Assembly: GCA_036346205.1 (NCBI GenBank)
Contig: JARFJB010001349.1
Span: forward strand, 1,413,501 to 1,477,500
Origin: Vesta saturnalis
Taxonomy: Eukaryota > Arthropoda > Insecta > Coleoptera > Lampyridae
Direction: 5' to 3'
DNA: 64,000 bases
Position 1 is the first letter of the stretch. Each line of letters opens with the position of its first letter. Shown here piece by piece: positions 43,096 through 56,590 of the stretch. Both the position numbers and the translations under genes were made by a program. The notes beneath the pieces were generated by a model, which worked only from the letters and a program-made list of their open reading frames with translations, was not told where the DNA came from and ran no database searches.

Positions 43096-46000
43096 ATTTT
43101 CCTAATTGTTTAGAGAAATCTGGTCAAACATGTGATTTAGAATATGTCGCTTTTTAAAAAATACGATTGCCGCTGCGAATAGTTTAAAATTAAATGCGTT
43201 TTCTTTCAACTGGGATGCGTTCAGAAATTGCTTTATCGAATTAAAATTGTGAACATATAATGTTTTAATAAAGATTTCTTCGCATCGTGAAAGACAGATT
43301 TATATTCTAGACTTGCACAAGAGGAAACAGCTTTTAATTAATACCCCTTCTGTAACGTTTTCCATTGCATTCAGAAAATTTCGATCATCTGCTGAGCAAA
43401 CATACTATAAACATTTTCAAATAAAAAAATATTATTTTCAGTTTTTTTTTAAATTAATTATCATTCACAATTAAAATGCATGCCATTTAGGTTTTTAATG
43501 GCGTATTTTGCACAAACGTTTCGATAACAGTTACGGTTATCGTCCTCAACAAATGGTAATAGCTTAAAAAATTAATTACGATGTCAAATAAATATACGAA
43601 TTATGGAAACGCAAATATAAGCCTGCTTTAACAATTACCGAACGTATATCAATTACAGAATCTAATCATATTTATTAAATCAACTGAAAAATGACAAATC
43701 AGAATAACCTCTAACAGACGAAGGTTAACAATGAAAAATCAAAAAACAAATTTAACAAAGCTTAATGTACGTCTGAAGTTGTGAAAAATATTGATTTGAA
43801 AATGGTAAAAGCAGCCACAGCTAAAAACTTGCATACCAATTAATTATGTAATCAAATCATGTAAAATTAACAAAGAAATCATTTTCCGTTACTATTTAAA
43901 GACTACCATTATTATACACAACTACTGAAAACAGCATGTGTACGTTTAATATTATCTTATTTTTAACTATGTATCTAAAGTTATTGCAATGCTGTGATAA
44001 CGTAACAACTTAATTGGAAAAGCACTTTGTTACGGACGAAAATGGCAGTAGAATCGGAAGTAACAGATACGAAAAATGTGTTGGAAACTCAGTGGAAATA
44101 GGTGGGGAGTGTAATTAGGATAGCTCGTAATACATAATACACGATGGGGAGAGTCATAAATTAAATCGGCGCCGGTTTGTTTATTATCGACAATATCGGT
44201 GTCTAAATACCTATATATGAGTATTCTACGCAAAGTTCAAAACAAACACAAACCTTGCTTACCTTACTGGCATAAACCAGGTGAGTCGGTAATTAAAAGC
44301 CTTGATCCGGCGTTTTCTGCAAAGCTTCAAAATATTTGTGCGTGATCGAAATACAATGGCGTGCTAATAGACCACCTGATGGGCGATCAACCTTATTTAC
44401 TCTAATTTTCCTTTACATTAAATCTTATTAGTGAAATTTTATATCTTAAAATAAAAAAGCAAATAATCTAACAGAAATCTCTCACAAATTATTACGTTAA
44501 AAGCTTTGATCATAAAAGAAATAAATGAACGTTGCGCTGTAAAGTTGTGTAAATCAAAAATTTCTATTAAAAAAAACGGGCCAGTAACATGAACGTAATC
44601 AAAACATCATACTTTTAAATTTCGTACGTAAATAATGGTAACTCTGTGAGGAAGGACGGCAATCACATATAATCTTACATGCAATAACGAAATAATCCGC
44701 TCGAATTCATTAACATTATCTATACACATGATAATAAAAAAAATAAACAAAGTATCGGTAAATCGTAAACAAATAAATCTACTTCCGGGAGGTAGTAAAT
44801 CGCGCCCTTACGAAAAATTCTAAATATTAATTCGGGGTGAAACTTGCAAGGTTCGGAATTCCTAGGTCATTTGTCTTAATTGCCTTAATTTAATTAATAT
44901 TTAACGGTATAATAATGACGTCGAAAACATAAATTTGAAAAACTTTCGTGATGCGAATTTTGGTATACAGTCATAAGAGTTAAAAAAAATTACACACAAT
45001 ATGTAATATTACGACCAACGGTTGAATACACATCGGTAAAATCATTTAAACCGCCTGAAGGGTTCTATACAAAACTACACAAAAGAAAGTGTAATAATCG
45101 GCTTAAACAAATACAAAAAAACAACTTCATTAACATAAACACAGAAAACTAATTACCTTAATTGGCACAAAATTGACCAATATAAATCCTTTCTTTGTAT
45201 CTTACAGCAGTAAAGACAATTCTCGTGCAATTGACCTCTGGTAATCGATCGACGGATACCAATAACTCTTCGATCTTTTTCACGGTCTTACAGTACAGCA
45301 ACTTTACTGCCGTCAATTTCAATTATCCGACTATTTTTAAATTATACTCGTATCTACACGAGTTTAGTGGTGAAAATAGTTAAGCCAATACCTGTTTCAC
45401 CTGACAATATACATAAACCTTTATGTATTTACAAAACGTACTTTGCCTTTTATATACAAAAAATTATTATCGTAATATCTATTTATACAGCTGTGGACGC
45501 GGATGTACTTTATCGATGCACAAATAAATTTGCCAAAATAAACACTAATCCTTCTGACCAACGAATAACATCACTTCAAAGGTCCCGACATGATTGAATT
45601 CTGAATAAAAAAAACACACAAGGTGAACGAGAAGATTCCCTCAGGATAGCTTCAAGTAATCCGGGTAGAATGTAGGTAAATTCGGTGTGCTCAAAGCCGA
45701 CATTTCCCGCTCACCGTTCGACCTCTTTCGTTAACAGCCTAACTTTAACTAACTAAAAGAAACACAAAACGTCTTATCCCGCCTAAAATCACGTTACTTG
45801 TTTATTCGTCACACTAAAAATCTTCCATACTAAAACTGCATAATGGACATTTTCCAGGAAAAAAGTAGACTTTATAACTAGAATCGAGATGCACACATCC
45901 CGTTTTTCAATAAGAAACCATCGTAGTCAAATAAATCTTCTATATTTCCTCAATAATAACACAATACATAAATGAACTGGTAAACTTGAAAGCATGCAGA

Positions 46001-46679
46001 ACTATTTAAACGCGACTGAACGTTACGTTGTCAAACATGATAACACAAATAGGGTTAAACCGACACATATTATGTTTCTTAAACCCTCTTCAACCATTAT
46101 GAAATTCAATTTTTTTTATCGAAACTGAGATATCAAAGCTTAAAATAAAATTCCCGGCAACTTAACGTTTCAATTTAAAATTCTACATATAACATTCAAA
46201 CACCCTAATATTCAGAAAAAAATTCTACAATAAATTTCATCCACACGTGACAACTTACTTCGAGGTCTAGGAAAAACACAGCCCAAAACCTAGACATAAA
46301 AATAAATACAAATACACGATTACATACCCAAAGGACAAGTATTTTAATTAGGAAAATTATCTGTTTTGAACAGAGACCTGCCAATACTTAGAAAAGTATT
46401 TCCATTTGGGTACATAAATAGGAATGACAGATCAAAGGAATCGAATGATGTTCTAATATACAGGGTGTTCTTTGAAAAATGAGAAAATGTGACCATCGCA
46501 CGTTGACCTATCCTGTACCTATACAAGATAGGCATTTTAACAAAATACGAGAATCTATGACCAATTACCAATAATTAAAAAAAAATCTGGCCGATGGACT
46601 TCGGCACAACATTTTCGCGTGTAAGGAAACTAACTGTAGCCCGCAGCACTTCCTAACTACGTATAACTTGTAATATAAT
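43096..46679. other. AT-rich DNA, no recognised gene
   Basis: Only short random frames. At 43519-43549, minus strand, TTGAGGA, a GATAAC/GTTATC stem and GAAA resemble a hammerhead core with its first C changed, possibly a Penelope remnant. A tacagggtgttc word at about 46460 resembles the ends of local IS630-type elements. Confidence 0.45.
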
Positions 46680-47790
46680 AAGATATACTTACCCACAAAA
46701 TTATTTTTTTCTTATTCACCCTGTATTTTGCAAATTACTGTATATCTTTACGTATTTGGATAGCACGAGAAATTAATATTAAAATACTTTAGAATTATTT
46801 TTGAAACTTTGATATAGAATATTAAAAAAAATTGAAATCGTAAATTTTTTTCGTTATTTTCGGTAAAACCGGAAGCGCTAAAAATAATCCAATACAGCAG
46901 CTTAGTAGCTATGTATGTGTACTATGTAATCTCTTCATTTCAAGATTACATTTTTATTAGAAACATAGTTATAATAAGATATACTTACCCACAAAATTAT
47001 TTTTTTCTTATTCACCCTGTATTTTGCAAATTACTGTATATTTTTACGTATTTGAATAGCATGAGAAATTAACTTTAAAATACTTTAGAATTATTTTTGA
47101 AACTTTGATATAGAATATTAAAAAGAATTAAAATAATAATTTTTTTCGTTATTTTCGGTAAAACCGGAAGCGCTAAAAATAATCCAATACAGCAGTTTAG
47201 TAGCTATGTATGTGTACTATGTAATCTCTTCATTTCAAGATTTCATTTTTATTAGAAACATAGTTATAATGGATTAAAAATCCTAACTCCGGTCCTGGAT
47301 AAGATACAAATCTCATAAAGCTCATTATATTTTCGTTAAATATGACTGTAAAATATGCAAATTTAAAAGCTATACATTGATGGGCCAGTCACTATATTAA
47401 GATATACTTACCTACATAAATTATTTTTTTCTTATTTACCTTATATTTTGCAAATCACTGTATATTTTTACGTATTTGGATAAGAAATTAGCTTTAAAAT
47501 ACTTTAGATTTGTTTTTGAAACTTTGCTATAAAATATTAAAAAAATTGAAAACATAATATTTCTTATTTTCGGCAAAACCGGAAGCGCTAAAAATATTTC
47601 AATATAGCAGTTTAGCTATATAATCCCTTAATTACAAGATTTCATTTTTATTAGAAGGATAGTTATGAGAGATTGAAAAATTTTCAAATTTGAAAATTTC
47701 TCACTCCGGTCCTGGATAAGTTAGAGCAATCTCATAAAGGTCATTCTATTTTCGTTGTATGTGATTATAAAATACGTAAATTTAAAAAAA
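46680..47790 (+). repeat. Three-copy tandem repeat, ~420-bp unit
   Basis: Units begin agatatacttac at 46681, 46977 and 47400. The first is truncated to 296 bp and the second is 423 bp. The third reaches about 47790. Each contains caccctgtattttgc, ggtaaaaccggaagcgctaa and, in the second and third, actccggtcctggataag. The third copy is the most diverged. The words caccctgta and ccggaag suggest derivation from a MITE. Confidence 0.9.
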
Positions 47791-48990
47791 AAATTACCAG
47801 AGCCGTTTTTGAGAAAATCAATTTTGAAAAAAAGCGCAATTTTAACTCCGTAATTAAGGGCAACATTTTATTTTTTCCAAAAATATTTACAAATCGTTCG
47901 AAAGCATGTACTTTTATTTACAAGTTGCGATTTTCAAATTGCAAGTAGCTTTTATGGTTTCTTAGTGACAGCGGTACGCCGAAATGTACTAAAATCGCCA
48001 TATTTGCCGTCATTTTGAATTTAAAATAAAAAAAAAATTAAATATAATTTTGTTCGATCGGGGTTTAGGGTTACTAACTTTTCACCAAGGATATTTTCTG
48101 GCCCTGGCTTTGGAAATGCACCTCGAAAAACTACCCTCATTTCGCCCCGTTAATTGATTTTTACGAAAATCCAGTTTTATACACAACTTTCAGATATAGG
48201 AGCCCACGTCAAATCTCGTTAAAATCGATCAAATAGTCTCGGAGCCACATATAGATACCCAGTATAACCTGTATACGATATTCTAGCGATAGAAAAAGTG
48301 ACCAGGAGTTTGGTATTTCCAGCATTTGCTGACGCCCTGTATTCATATAAAATATACACGGTACTATTGTCAACAACTTTTGTCTGAAATATTTTTTTTA
48401 ACTTTATAATATTAAAGTCGACCGAGACCGTATTAAATAGACCCATTGTTTAATTAATTGCGAGCAAATTGACGACGATATCGCTGCGAGGCGTGCAAAG
48501 GGGCATAAGTAACATTTTGTGTAAAACGGGATAAGTGCATTAAGCCCCCTAAAATATACCTCGCTATCGGGGTGCAAAGAGATATAGGTTATTAAGAGGT
48601 TGTATTCTGAGATACCAGTTGGTGTTTAAAGCGTTCAAAGCAATTCTTTTTATGTAAAGGGTTTCATATATACATACATCTTTAGACATAGCTATTAGAA
48701 ATTGTGCATAGAGGATTAAGTAGACTTATATCTGTTCGTACGTAAGGCTTTTTTACTTATACCTGTTTACACACCCATCTGCCAATGCAAGTTACGCTGT
48801 GCTCGTTAACGTTAATTTGGTTATATTACTAATAAACTGCAAAGAATATCGTGTAAAATATGTGCTAGTGGGGTATTAAGGCGTATGCTAAAGACAGTGT
48901 TACATATGTATTGTATTGAAAACCGTAGAAAAATAGTTATGCAGTGTTTTATATTAGTATTGTGGTACAATATAACCTAAAAATAATGTT
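47791..48990. other. AT-rich DNA, no recognised gene
   Basis: No paired repeats or protein-like frames. tttgagaaaatcaattttg and related words look like old repeat DNA. Confidence 0.4.
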
Positions 48991-48998
48991 TGTATTGC

Positions 48999-50719
48999 GA
49001 TGGATTCTTCTAGTAGAGGAAAGAAATTAGTTGCAATGTGTTTGAATCCCGTAGACAATGGCAGCAGATGTAAGAATTTATTGAATAATATACGCGGTGT
49101 GTAGTTTATTAGTTAGAAATATTAGATTCCAGCCCTGCCCCTTCTCTTCGTGAAGTTCCAAATAATTTGTGGGGATGTATAGATGACATAACTTGCATCT
49201 GATGAAGACGATGTGATATTAGCAAAACTAAATGAAATGTGAACAACTGAACGTGAAGAAAACAGAATTCTTGTATCTAGTTCCAGCCCAGCCTATCCAG
49301 CAGTAACAATGTAAGATGAATCTACCGTAACAGAAGAGAACATCGAGAAAACAAGAAACATTCGAGAAAAACGCAAGAAAGGTGGTGCAGCAGTTGTAAA
49401 GGGTGACACAAGAGTAGCGAGGTTAAATAATAAAACTGATCGAAACTTAGGTAAATCCTATAAAAGGAAGACTAGTTCCCCCACGAGAATGTAAAGCTTT
49501 GTCGAAATGTATGCAATGCCAAATAAGATTTAGTGACGACGTCAGAAATATTTTGTTTAAAGTATGCTGGGCTATGGGTAGCCCTAATAAATAGCAGAGT
49601 GGTCCTATATTGCTGGTCTAATTAATGTAAATACCAAGAAAGTAGCAAGAAAAAAGTAGAAGACGAATCTAAACAAAAAAATCGCTGTCCCACATATACT
49701 TACCATTTACAATTTTCTGGAAATATGATACCAATTTGTAAAAATTGTTTCCAAAACACTTTTAACGAAAGTAGTAAATTTATTACTAATGTAATACTAA
49801 GTAAGAACTCTTGTATGTCAAGAAGTACAGATAACGATAATAGAGGTACTCAAGAACCGTGGCACAAAATACCTGACGAAGTAAAGGAAGCTGCTAGAAA
49901 ACATATTTTGTCTCTTCCGGCGTATGAGAGTCATTATTGTCGCCACCAAACCACAAAAAAATATCTTCCACCGCACTATACACTTGCTAAAATTTATGAA
50001 GAATATGTGAAGCAAGAAACCATATATAAACCTGTAAGTAAGAAGGTTTACGCCGAACTATTTTACGAAGCGAAAATAACTATAAAAAGTTTAAAAAAGG
50101 ATACATGCCAAACTTGCGATAAGCTTCATATCAAATTAAATGCAGCAACTGAAGAAAACAGAGAAGCACTACAAGCGAAACTAAGTGATCATCAAGGTGA
50201 AGCAGATTATGCATATACTTCAAAAAGAAGTGACAAAGATATCTGCAAGGACGATAATTCTAAAAGAGTTCACCCGTTTGATTTGCAACAGTGTTTACCA
50301 ACACCTGATCTAGTTACATCGGTTGCATTTTATAAACGCCACTTTGGACCTTCAATCTATATTTGCACGACTATGTCACCAAACAAGCATACTGCCACAT
50401 GTGGCACGATGTAATTGCTGAAAGAGGTGCTAATCAAGTTGGGTCATGCTTATACAACCATTTCATCTCGAACATTCCCTCTGAAGTAAAACATGTAATT
50501 TTGTATTCTGATACATGTGGTTGGCAAAATAAAAATAGTCATCTTGCTGCAATGTTTTTCACACTACTCCAGAATAGTGAAAATTTAGAAATCATTGATC
50601 ACAAGTTTCTTATTCCGGGGCATACACATACAACTAGGAAGAAATACAATAGCCCAATAACCCATCCTTATGACTGGATGCAATTAGTGAGACAAACCGG
50701 GAAGAATTGTTTTTTATAA
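48999..50719 (+). pseudogene. Broken gene of an insect repeat-encoded family (DUF7869-like)
   Basis: Start MDSSSRGKKLVAMCLNPV at about 48999, then eroded frames to 49720. Two long pieces remain. 49725-50414 has PICKNCFQNTFNES, ESHYCRHQTTKKYLPPHY, KPVSKKVYAELF and KKDTCQTCDKL. 50363-50719 has WHDVIAERGANQVGSCLYNHF, VILYSDTCGWQNKN and IDHKFLIPGHTH. A frameshift at about 50350-50362 separates them. The SDTCxxQN and PGHTH blocks and the two Cys-pair regions mark a family common among insect repeats that I associate with DUF7869. It is probably transposase-derived, but the activity is unproven. The C-terminus is cut off. Confidence 0.65.
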
Positions 50720-50966
50720 AACCCTATAAGACTTTTATACGTATGTATTGAGAAAAAAATAAGCAATGCAAAAATGCGAAAATATATATACAGTGTGATT
50801 TAAAAAAATAAAATTATGTGCGCTTCCGGTCAAACCGGAAGCTTAAAAAATTATCTAAACCAAGCACTTAATAGAGTATTTGTAAATGAATAAAAACTAT
50901 TTAAACACTTTCTTATGAAACGCAATACAAAGAGTTATTGAATGCGTCCGATTATATTGAACGCAC

Positions 50967-50975
<9 letters not shown>
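50720..50975. other. Noncoding DNA
   Basis: AT-rich, with a ccggtcaaaccgg palindrome at about 50826 that resembles a word in the 46680 repeat. Nothing else seen. Confidence 0.4.

Positions 50976-51016
<41 letters not shown>
50976..51016. repeat. (TA)n microsatellite
   Basis: About 20 TA units. Confidence 0.95.
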
Positions 51017-51018
<2 letters not shown>

Positions 51019-52990
51019 TTTCCTGTCGTCTTTCTAAAACGTAAAACTTTGCCAAACTCTTGTATAATATAAATTAGAATACATCAATCGAAAAAAGTTT
51101 GGCCCACGGCCTACCTACGTAACAAAGTTTAAGTTAAAGGATCTGTATCTTTGAGAACTACACGAATAGGTAGGTGTGAATGGACTGGATGTTCATGTTC
51201 GCTAGTCCTTAAATTTATATCCGTCACAATTACTTGTGATTCACATATGACACATCCAATATTTAACTGATAATAAAAAACAGCACTTGAAACATCAACT
51301 GTTTTTCACTTGATAAATTATTTTGATCACGCAAATCGTCTCAGATACGACATAATTGTATTTTACTCTTCCATACCATCTAAAAAAAGGACATAATATA
51401 ATAGAATGCCTTTTGACAGCTAATATAACTTAAGCAACAAGAGATGCTAATTTAGATAAAAAGTCTGAAAAGGGTGAACGAACATCTCACGAACTTTCGG
51501 GTTCTTGAATACGATGTCAGCAGTTTATAAATTGGAAGCGTAGTATATGATCGTGGTTACTTGTTTTACATTACGCTTTGCAGGCATTCTGCTAATTTAG
51601 ACGTTAATTTTAGATATTACAGAAGATAAAAAAAGACTAGTAATAATTTTATTCCCAAAACTAAATTTGTTATTCAATGACATGATATTTATCTAAAAAA
51701 TATCCTCCATGTTAATAAAAACAACAGAATATAATATCTGGCAGAATTATATAGTATAGTATAGAATTCTAATTAAACTTACTACTTTGGTGATGCATAA
51801 TGGCCATTTCACTTTCGCTTACCTGAAAAAAAAAATACATGGAAATTATATGTCACAACTAACTGTGGCAAAATTAACTGATAATAACTTTTTCCGATAT
51901 AATGACTTTAAATGCACTATGTATTCCCCTAAATCTAGGTTACTGTCAACTTAACCAGGATTTACAGTTTGTATTTTAAATTATTGATTTGGTTCACAAA
52001 TGGTGCAGTGGAAAATATGTTATTTATTCGAATTTGTATCCCACAATCGCGTGCTTTTCAAATTTTTATATAAAATACAATGCTAAAATTACTGAAATTC
52101 ATAAACTTTTGTAATATATTTTTTTATTTCTGATAAAAGTCTGGATTTTATGTTAATTACCTTTATTTTGATCAGTCTCGCGTTTCTTAAAACAGAAAAA
52201 AATAAATAAGCAAGAATTGGTTAGTTGACTTGAAAAGTTTTGACTCATTAGTTATTAAATGTCAAAAGAAAGCATAATAAAAAAATTTAATTTTGTGTTT
52301 GGATGAGTAAGATAAAATCGCCTTAAAAAAACTTTTTAAACTTAAACGAGATATAATGCCGTAAACCAAAATTTAAAATAATAAATAAAACAAACAGAGC
52401 TTTATCACAAATATTATTGTTATTTTTCTCTTATTTTATGTGAAGATAACCATCGTATGTGAGCAAGTATGTTTAATCGTATGTAGATTTTCGTTAACAT
52501 ATCGTATTGCTAATTATATTCAAATAATTTACAAGGGAGAGATAATGTACAACTCGAGGAAGGAAAAATTTAAATGTATAATTTATTGAAGTATAGTGGA
52601 AGAATCACGTAACTCGTTTAATATAATTAATTACACATTAGGAATTATTTGTCATTCATGATATACATTTTACTGCAATTCAAGATTATATTTCGGGTGT
52701 CCAGATTGACGGGGTTTTCAATGCGCATGCGCAATATAAGCACATTTTTATTTTGACCTAATTTTTTCTTATATAACTACATTTCTACAATATAGTAGAA
52801 AACTAGTTACCAGTGTTTGAAAGTTGTTTCCTATAATTTATGAAAAAAAAAAGAAAGAAAGGAAGGCAAAAATATCTGGTTTAAAGATTGCTTGAAATAG
52901 AAATTTTACAATATTTTAAGAGAGCACTCGGTTTTGGCACCTTACACTGCGACTTTAATTCTATAGTGTGAGCTCAAGTAAATGGTGAAG
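51017..52990. other. AT-rich DNA, no recognised gene
   Basis: Only short random frames and homopolymer runs. No paired repeats found. Confidence 0.45.
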
Positions 52991-53029
52991 AGTAGAAGCG
53001 GGACACCATCCCCACCACTTTTTTTTACG

Positions 53030-53470
53030 TCACAAGCCCCGCCCCCTTTCACTTTTTATATGCCCACGTGGGCCGCATTTTCACCCTTATTTTTACTTGC
53101 GCACGTGTAGGACGTATTTTTTCACCCCTATTTTTACACATCCACGTGTGAGACCGTGTTTTCAACCCTTATTTTTTACACACCCACGTGTGAGACCGTA
53201 TATTCAACCCTTTCTTTTCGAAGGAACTTTTTCAACCCTAATTATTTTTTACTTGCGCACGTGTAGGACGTATTTTTTTCACCCCTATTTTTACATATAC
53301 CTGCGTGTGAGGCCGTGTTTTCAACCCTTTTATCCTGATTTTTACATACCCTGCGTGTGAGACCGTATTTTCTACCCTTTTCTTTTCGGAGGCCCTTTCA
53401 ACCCTAATTATTTTTACTCGCTTACATATAGGACCGTATTACCCTTATTTTTATGGTTTCTTTTGGGGGT
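53030..53470 (-). repeat. Subterminal repeat array of the third Polinton end
   Basis: About nine ~43-bp units with cccacgtg or gcgcacgtg, (t)aggacg or gagaccg, and ttttcaaccc or ttttcaccc words. It has more units than the ends of the main element. Confidence 0.85.
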
Positions 53471-54734
53471 TATTTTTCTAACCTTATGGTTATATTAAGG
53501 ACCTTTTGACAGCAAGGATTTTTTTTGTGGTTGCTAACGTGAGGACTGTATTTAAGGGTGGGGGCTGGTTTTGGCTGGTCTTAGGGCTGTATTTAGGGGT
53601 AGGGGCTGGGGCTGTATGTAGAGCTAGAGTTGGAGCTTAGGGCTGGGGCTGGGGCTGGTCTAGGGATAAGTCTTAGGGTTGGACCTGGGGTTGGGGCTGG
53701 ACTTGGAGTAGGTCTTAGGGTTATTTTTGATGGTATTAAGGTCCTTCTGGCTGTAACCCCTGGAGGTTGCACACGCATACAATGTTGGAAATTGCATAAA
53801 GATTATTATCGATCGTACTGCTTTAAAATGGTGAAATGCTATTGGAGAAAACGTATTTTCTAATAATGGTGTAAAATAGCAGCTGTGTTAAGGATTGATC
53901 TTGCGTGGGAGAATTTGAATGACAGTAAAATTTAATTATAGAACACTTATTTTATTGTAAATGTCATAATTAAAAAATCCTCAGTGAACTATAAAAAATT
54001 ACTGACATTCCAAATGAAACAAATTTTTATTAAGTTAATTAATTACATAACAGCAATATTGTCTTCTAAAACGCATATTAAAAACATAGTTACCTGCATT
54101 GAAATATGTTTAATATCCATCCGACCGTTAAAATGTTGTACGCCTTAATTTTTTAAAGAAACTCAATGCTTAGATGTATTTTATAACTGTAATTAAAAAT
54201 CTGTACAATAAATAAAGGGTTAACACCACACTTACCAGTTCTGTACTTAAAGAACGTTTTGAGGCACTACTTCACGAGTGATAGTCACTGCTTTTGTGCT
54301 GCATGTCAAACTAAAAAACAACTTTCTAGGTTGTACAAACAAACCTTATTATCTTTATGCAAATCGTATTTACCTTTTTGAAAAATATTCCTATAGTACA
54401 TACGGATACACAAATTGTTTCATAAAAAACCATATTAAGAGTTTTGGAAAGTTACATGTTTTAAACTCCACAACAATATGTAGTACTGTTCATGTTTACT
54501 TTAGCTAATTACCGTGTAATTATATAACTTTGTTAAATATAATAGTCTAAAATTGATTACCAGTATAATATAAATAATTTCTTTTTAAAAAACACTAAAT
54601 CATAAATTTATAACACGATTTTCAAAAACACACATGCTGAATTAAAAGAAAAACAATGGGGTTATTTTTGTTATTACAGGGCTCTTGATTAAAACAATTA
54701 AAGCACTAAAAATCTCTTTCTATTTATCAGAATA

Positions 54735-54738
54735 GAAT
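54735..54738. other. 4-bp target-site duplication of the solo LTR, left
   Basis: GAAT, repeated at 55966-55969. Comparison with the uninterrupted copies at 38960 and 41450 confirms that the 1231-bp insertion lies exactly here. Confidence 0.85.
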
Positions 54739-55965
54739 TGTAACAATGCCCTAACTTTAGATGCTATAGGTATTGCGTCCTCTTAAGTAAATGATTATTA
54801 TTGACGCGCCTTTCTGGTTTGGTAACCCAACGCGGTTTTATTTATAAACGGGGTGTGGTTCGTCTTACTGGATAGGCTTAACACTGTCACCTTAAATAAA
54901 TACCTTAAAGCGTTTTTAGATGCTATATTAAATAAATTTAACAATAAACCAAACTGTTATTAATAACAACTCTAAATGTATTTTTATTTCTTGGTCCCGG
55001 CGGCTCCTCACACTTGTTCTCCTGGTTGGCGGCTATTTATTGAGTGCGTCGTCGTTTCTATGAACAGAGATATTATTTTAATCTATTCCTTACCTAAGAG
55101 GTAAAATTTAGGTTACGGTCCTGTATTTACAGAAGTTGGTACCGTTGCTTTAAGTAGTTTTGTTCATCGGCGCTAGGGTAACGACCTCGGACGGAGAAAA
55201 TCGATATCGTTCTCGGTCTATACGCATGGCCTAACTATCTACTCTTCAGTAACGCTGGAGCGCTGAAGCGAGTATGTCGGACTGCAATAATACACGCGAA
55301 ATGCGCGTATGCAAATCGAGATCTCAGTACTGTCTTTCTTTAATTATAACCGGTTGGATTAGACAATTAGGTTATTTAGCTAACGGAATTAATTACGGAT
55401 TTCTATACTAAGTCTAATTATCTACATTCAATCACGGAAACAAAATACTTGGTATTACAAATACTCTAAAATGACTTTAATAGGTTTACGTAAATATAGA
55501 ATAATCTACGTACTATCTAATTTATTTACAATCGATATCGCCCTAGGTGTTTGCGAGGAATATTGACTACCAACCATACAACCGATTTCGGGGGTACTCT
55601 CCTACGATCAAAGACACCGTGTACGGTTATTGTGTTTGTCTGTATGTATTGTATGTATGAGTTTCGAGCGGGATCTCATCGATTCATCCATTCATCGATT
55701 CATCCCTTTCTTCGCGCGCGTCGCGGGTTTATAAAGGTGCATCTGTGGGCGGCTTCGCGGCTACCGTGCGGGGGATGCCGTTATGCGATTGGTTGCAATC
55801 GTTCTGACGTGCAAAAACTTACGGGTTTTTTAGAAATACACGTCAGCGGTGATGAATAAATTATTCGTTGTGCAATATCGCGTAAACTTTTGAAATCTTA
55901 AATATAGGATGGTCCGCAAATAATTTATTCTAAAAAGCATACGTAAAGGACGCTGGTTCTTTACA
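54739..55965. mobile_element. Solo LTR of an LTR retrotransposon (1227 bp)
   Basis: Starts TGTAACAATGCC and ends GTTCTTTACA, so it has the TG...CA boundaries of an LTR, with 4-bp duplications. There is no internal coding region and no second LTR, so it is what remains after LTR-LTR recombination. TATAAA at 55730-55735 and AATAAA at 55855-55860 are spaced as promoter and polyadenylation signals of a + strand LTR. The TGTAACAATG start is reminiscent of BEL/Pao or Gypsy LTRs. The family is not assigned. Confidence 0.85.
55730..55735 (+). promoter_or_regulatory. TATA box of the solo LTR
   Basis: TATAAA in a locally GC-rich part of the LTR, 120 bp before AATAAA. Confidence 0.5.
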
Positions 55966-56044
55966 GAATGGTTGGGTAACAGGCGTTAAACAATAACCTG
56001 ATTATCTCATCGTTTATATTTAAACATGTACTAAAATGTCAACT

Positions 56045-56590
56045 AAACGTTTTTAAAAATTTCTAATCTGAAATAAGTGTGACGTAATCTAATTTTTATT
56101 TGAAATTTCACGGAGAGTATTATCATCATCGAGATTTCGAGATGCAAACAGCTAATAACCCTGACAGCTTTTATCATACACTATTATTACATGGGCATGA
56201 GGTTAGCCCTAAATTAAATGGTTTCAACACGGCCCTGGAAATGCTGTACACGCTTCAAATCTTTCAGCTCGTTCGCAGAAGTTGTACCGTATTCACTTCC
56301 TTCAATTTTTTTCTGCATTCTGTTTCGAGACTGTAGTACGTTTTCTAATACATAAACAGAATCTTCAATACTGTGATACGTGTAGCAGCAAAACACATTA
56401 ACTAGTTAGTTTCATCTCTATATTACTTTACATGCATGCCTGATCTTACCATAAATAAATACATGTCAAAAAAAGCTAATTAAACATAACTCCATGGACT
56501 GGGTAAAGCAAGCAACGTTTTCAATTATAGCTTTTAGTCAACACAATAGTGCCTACAACTACATACAATCGACTAGCACTGCTTTAGCAC
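56045..56590. other. Unassigned DNA
   Basis: A minus-strand frame 56214-56396 has a helical patch ELKDLKRVQHFQGRV, and a plus-strand frame covers 56100-56336. Neither matches a family I know. Confidence 0.4.

Larger units (their letters stand above)
52991..56044 (-). mobile_element. Third copy of the Polinton right end, inverted, split by a solo LTR
   Basis: Begins AGTAGAA at 52991, as the true element ends do. It carries an expanded subterminal array and G-rich stretch (53030-53760), then the reverse complement of the 1.1-kb noncoding tail (53780-54735). After the solo LTR insertion it has the last ~25 codons of the protease (55970-56044), beyond which similarity stops. More diverged than the duplication inside the main element, so it came from another insertion. 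Confidence 0.85.

Noticed and set aside
45195..45597. Two adjacent small plus-strand frames
   Set aside because: No start context, domain or similarity; lengths are expected by chance.
46680..47790. Possible CRISPR-like or regulatory array
   Set aside because: The units are ~420 bp direct copies without short repeats and unique spacers, in a eukaryotic context.
56100..56396. Overlapping frames on both strands that look weakly protein-like
   Set aside because: No motif or family recognised; left as unassigned rather than called a gene.
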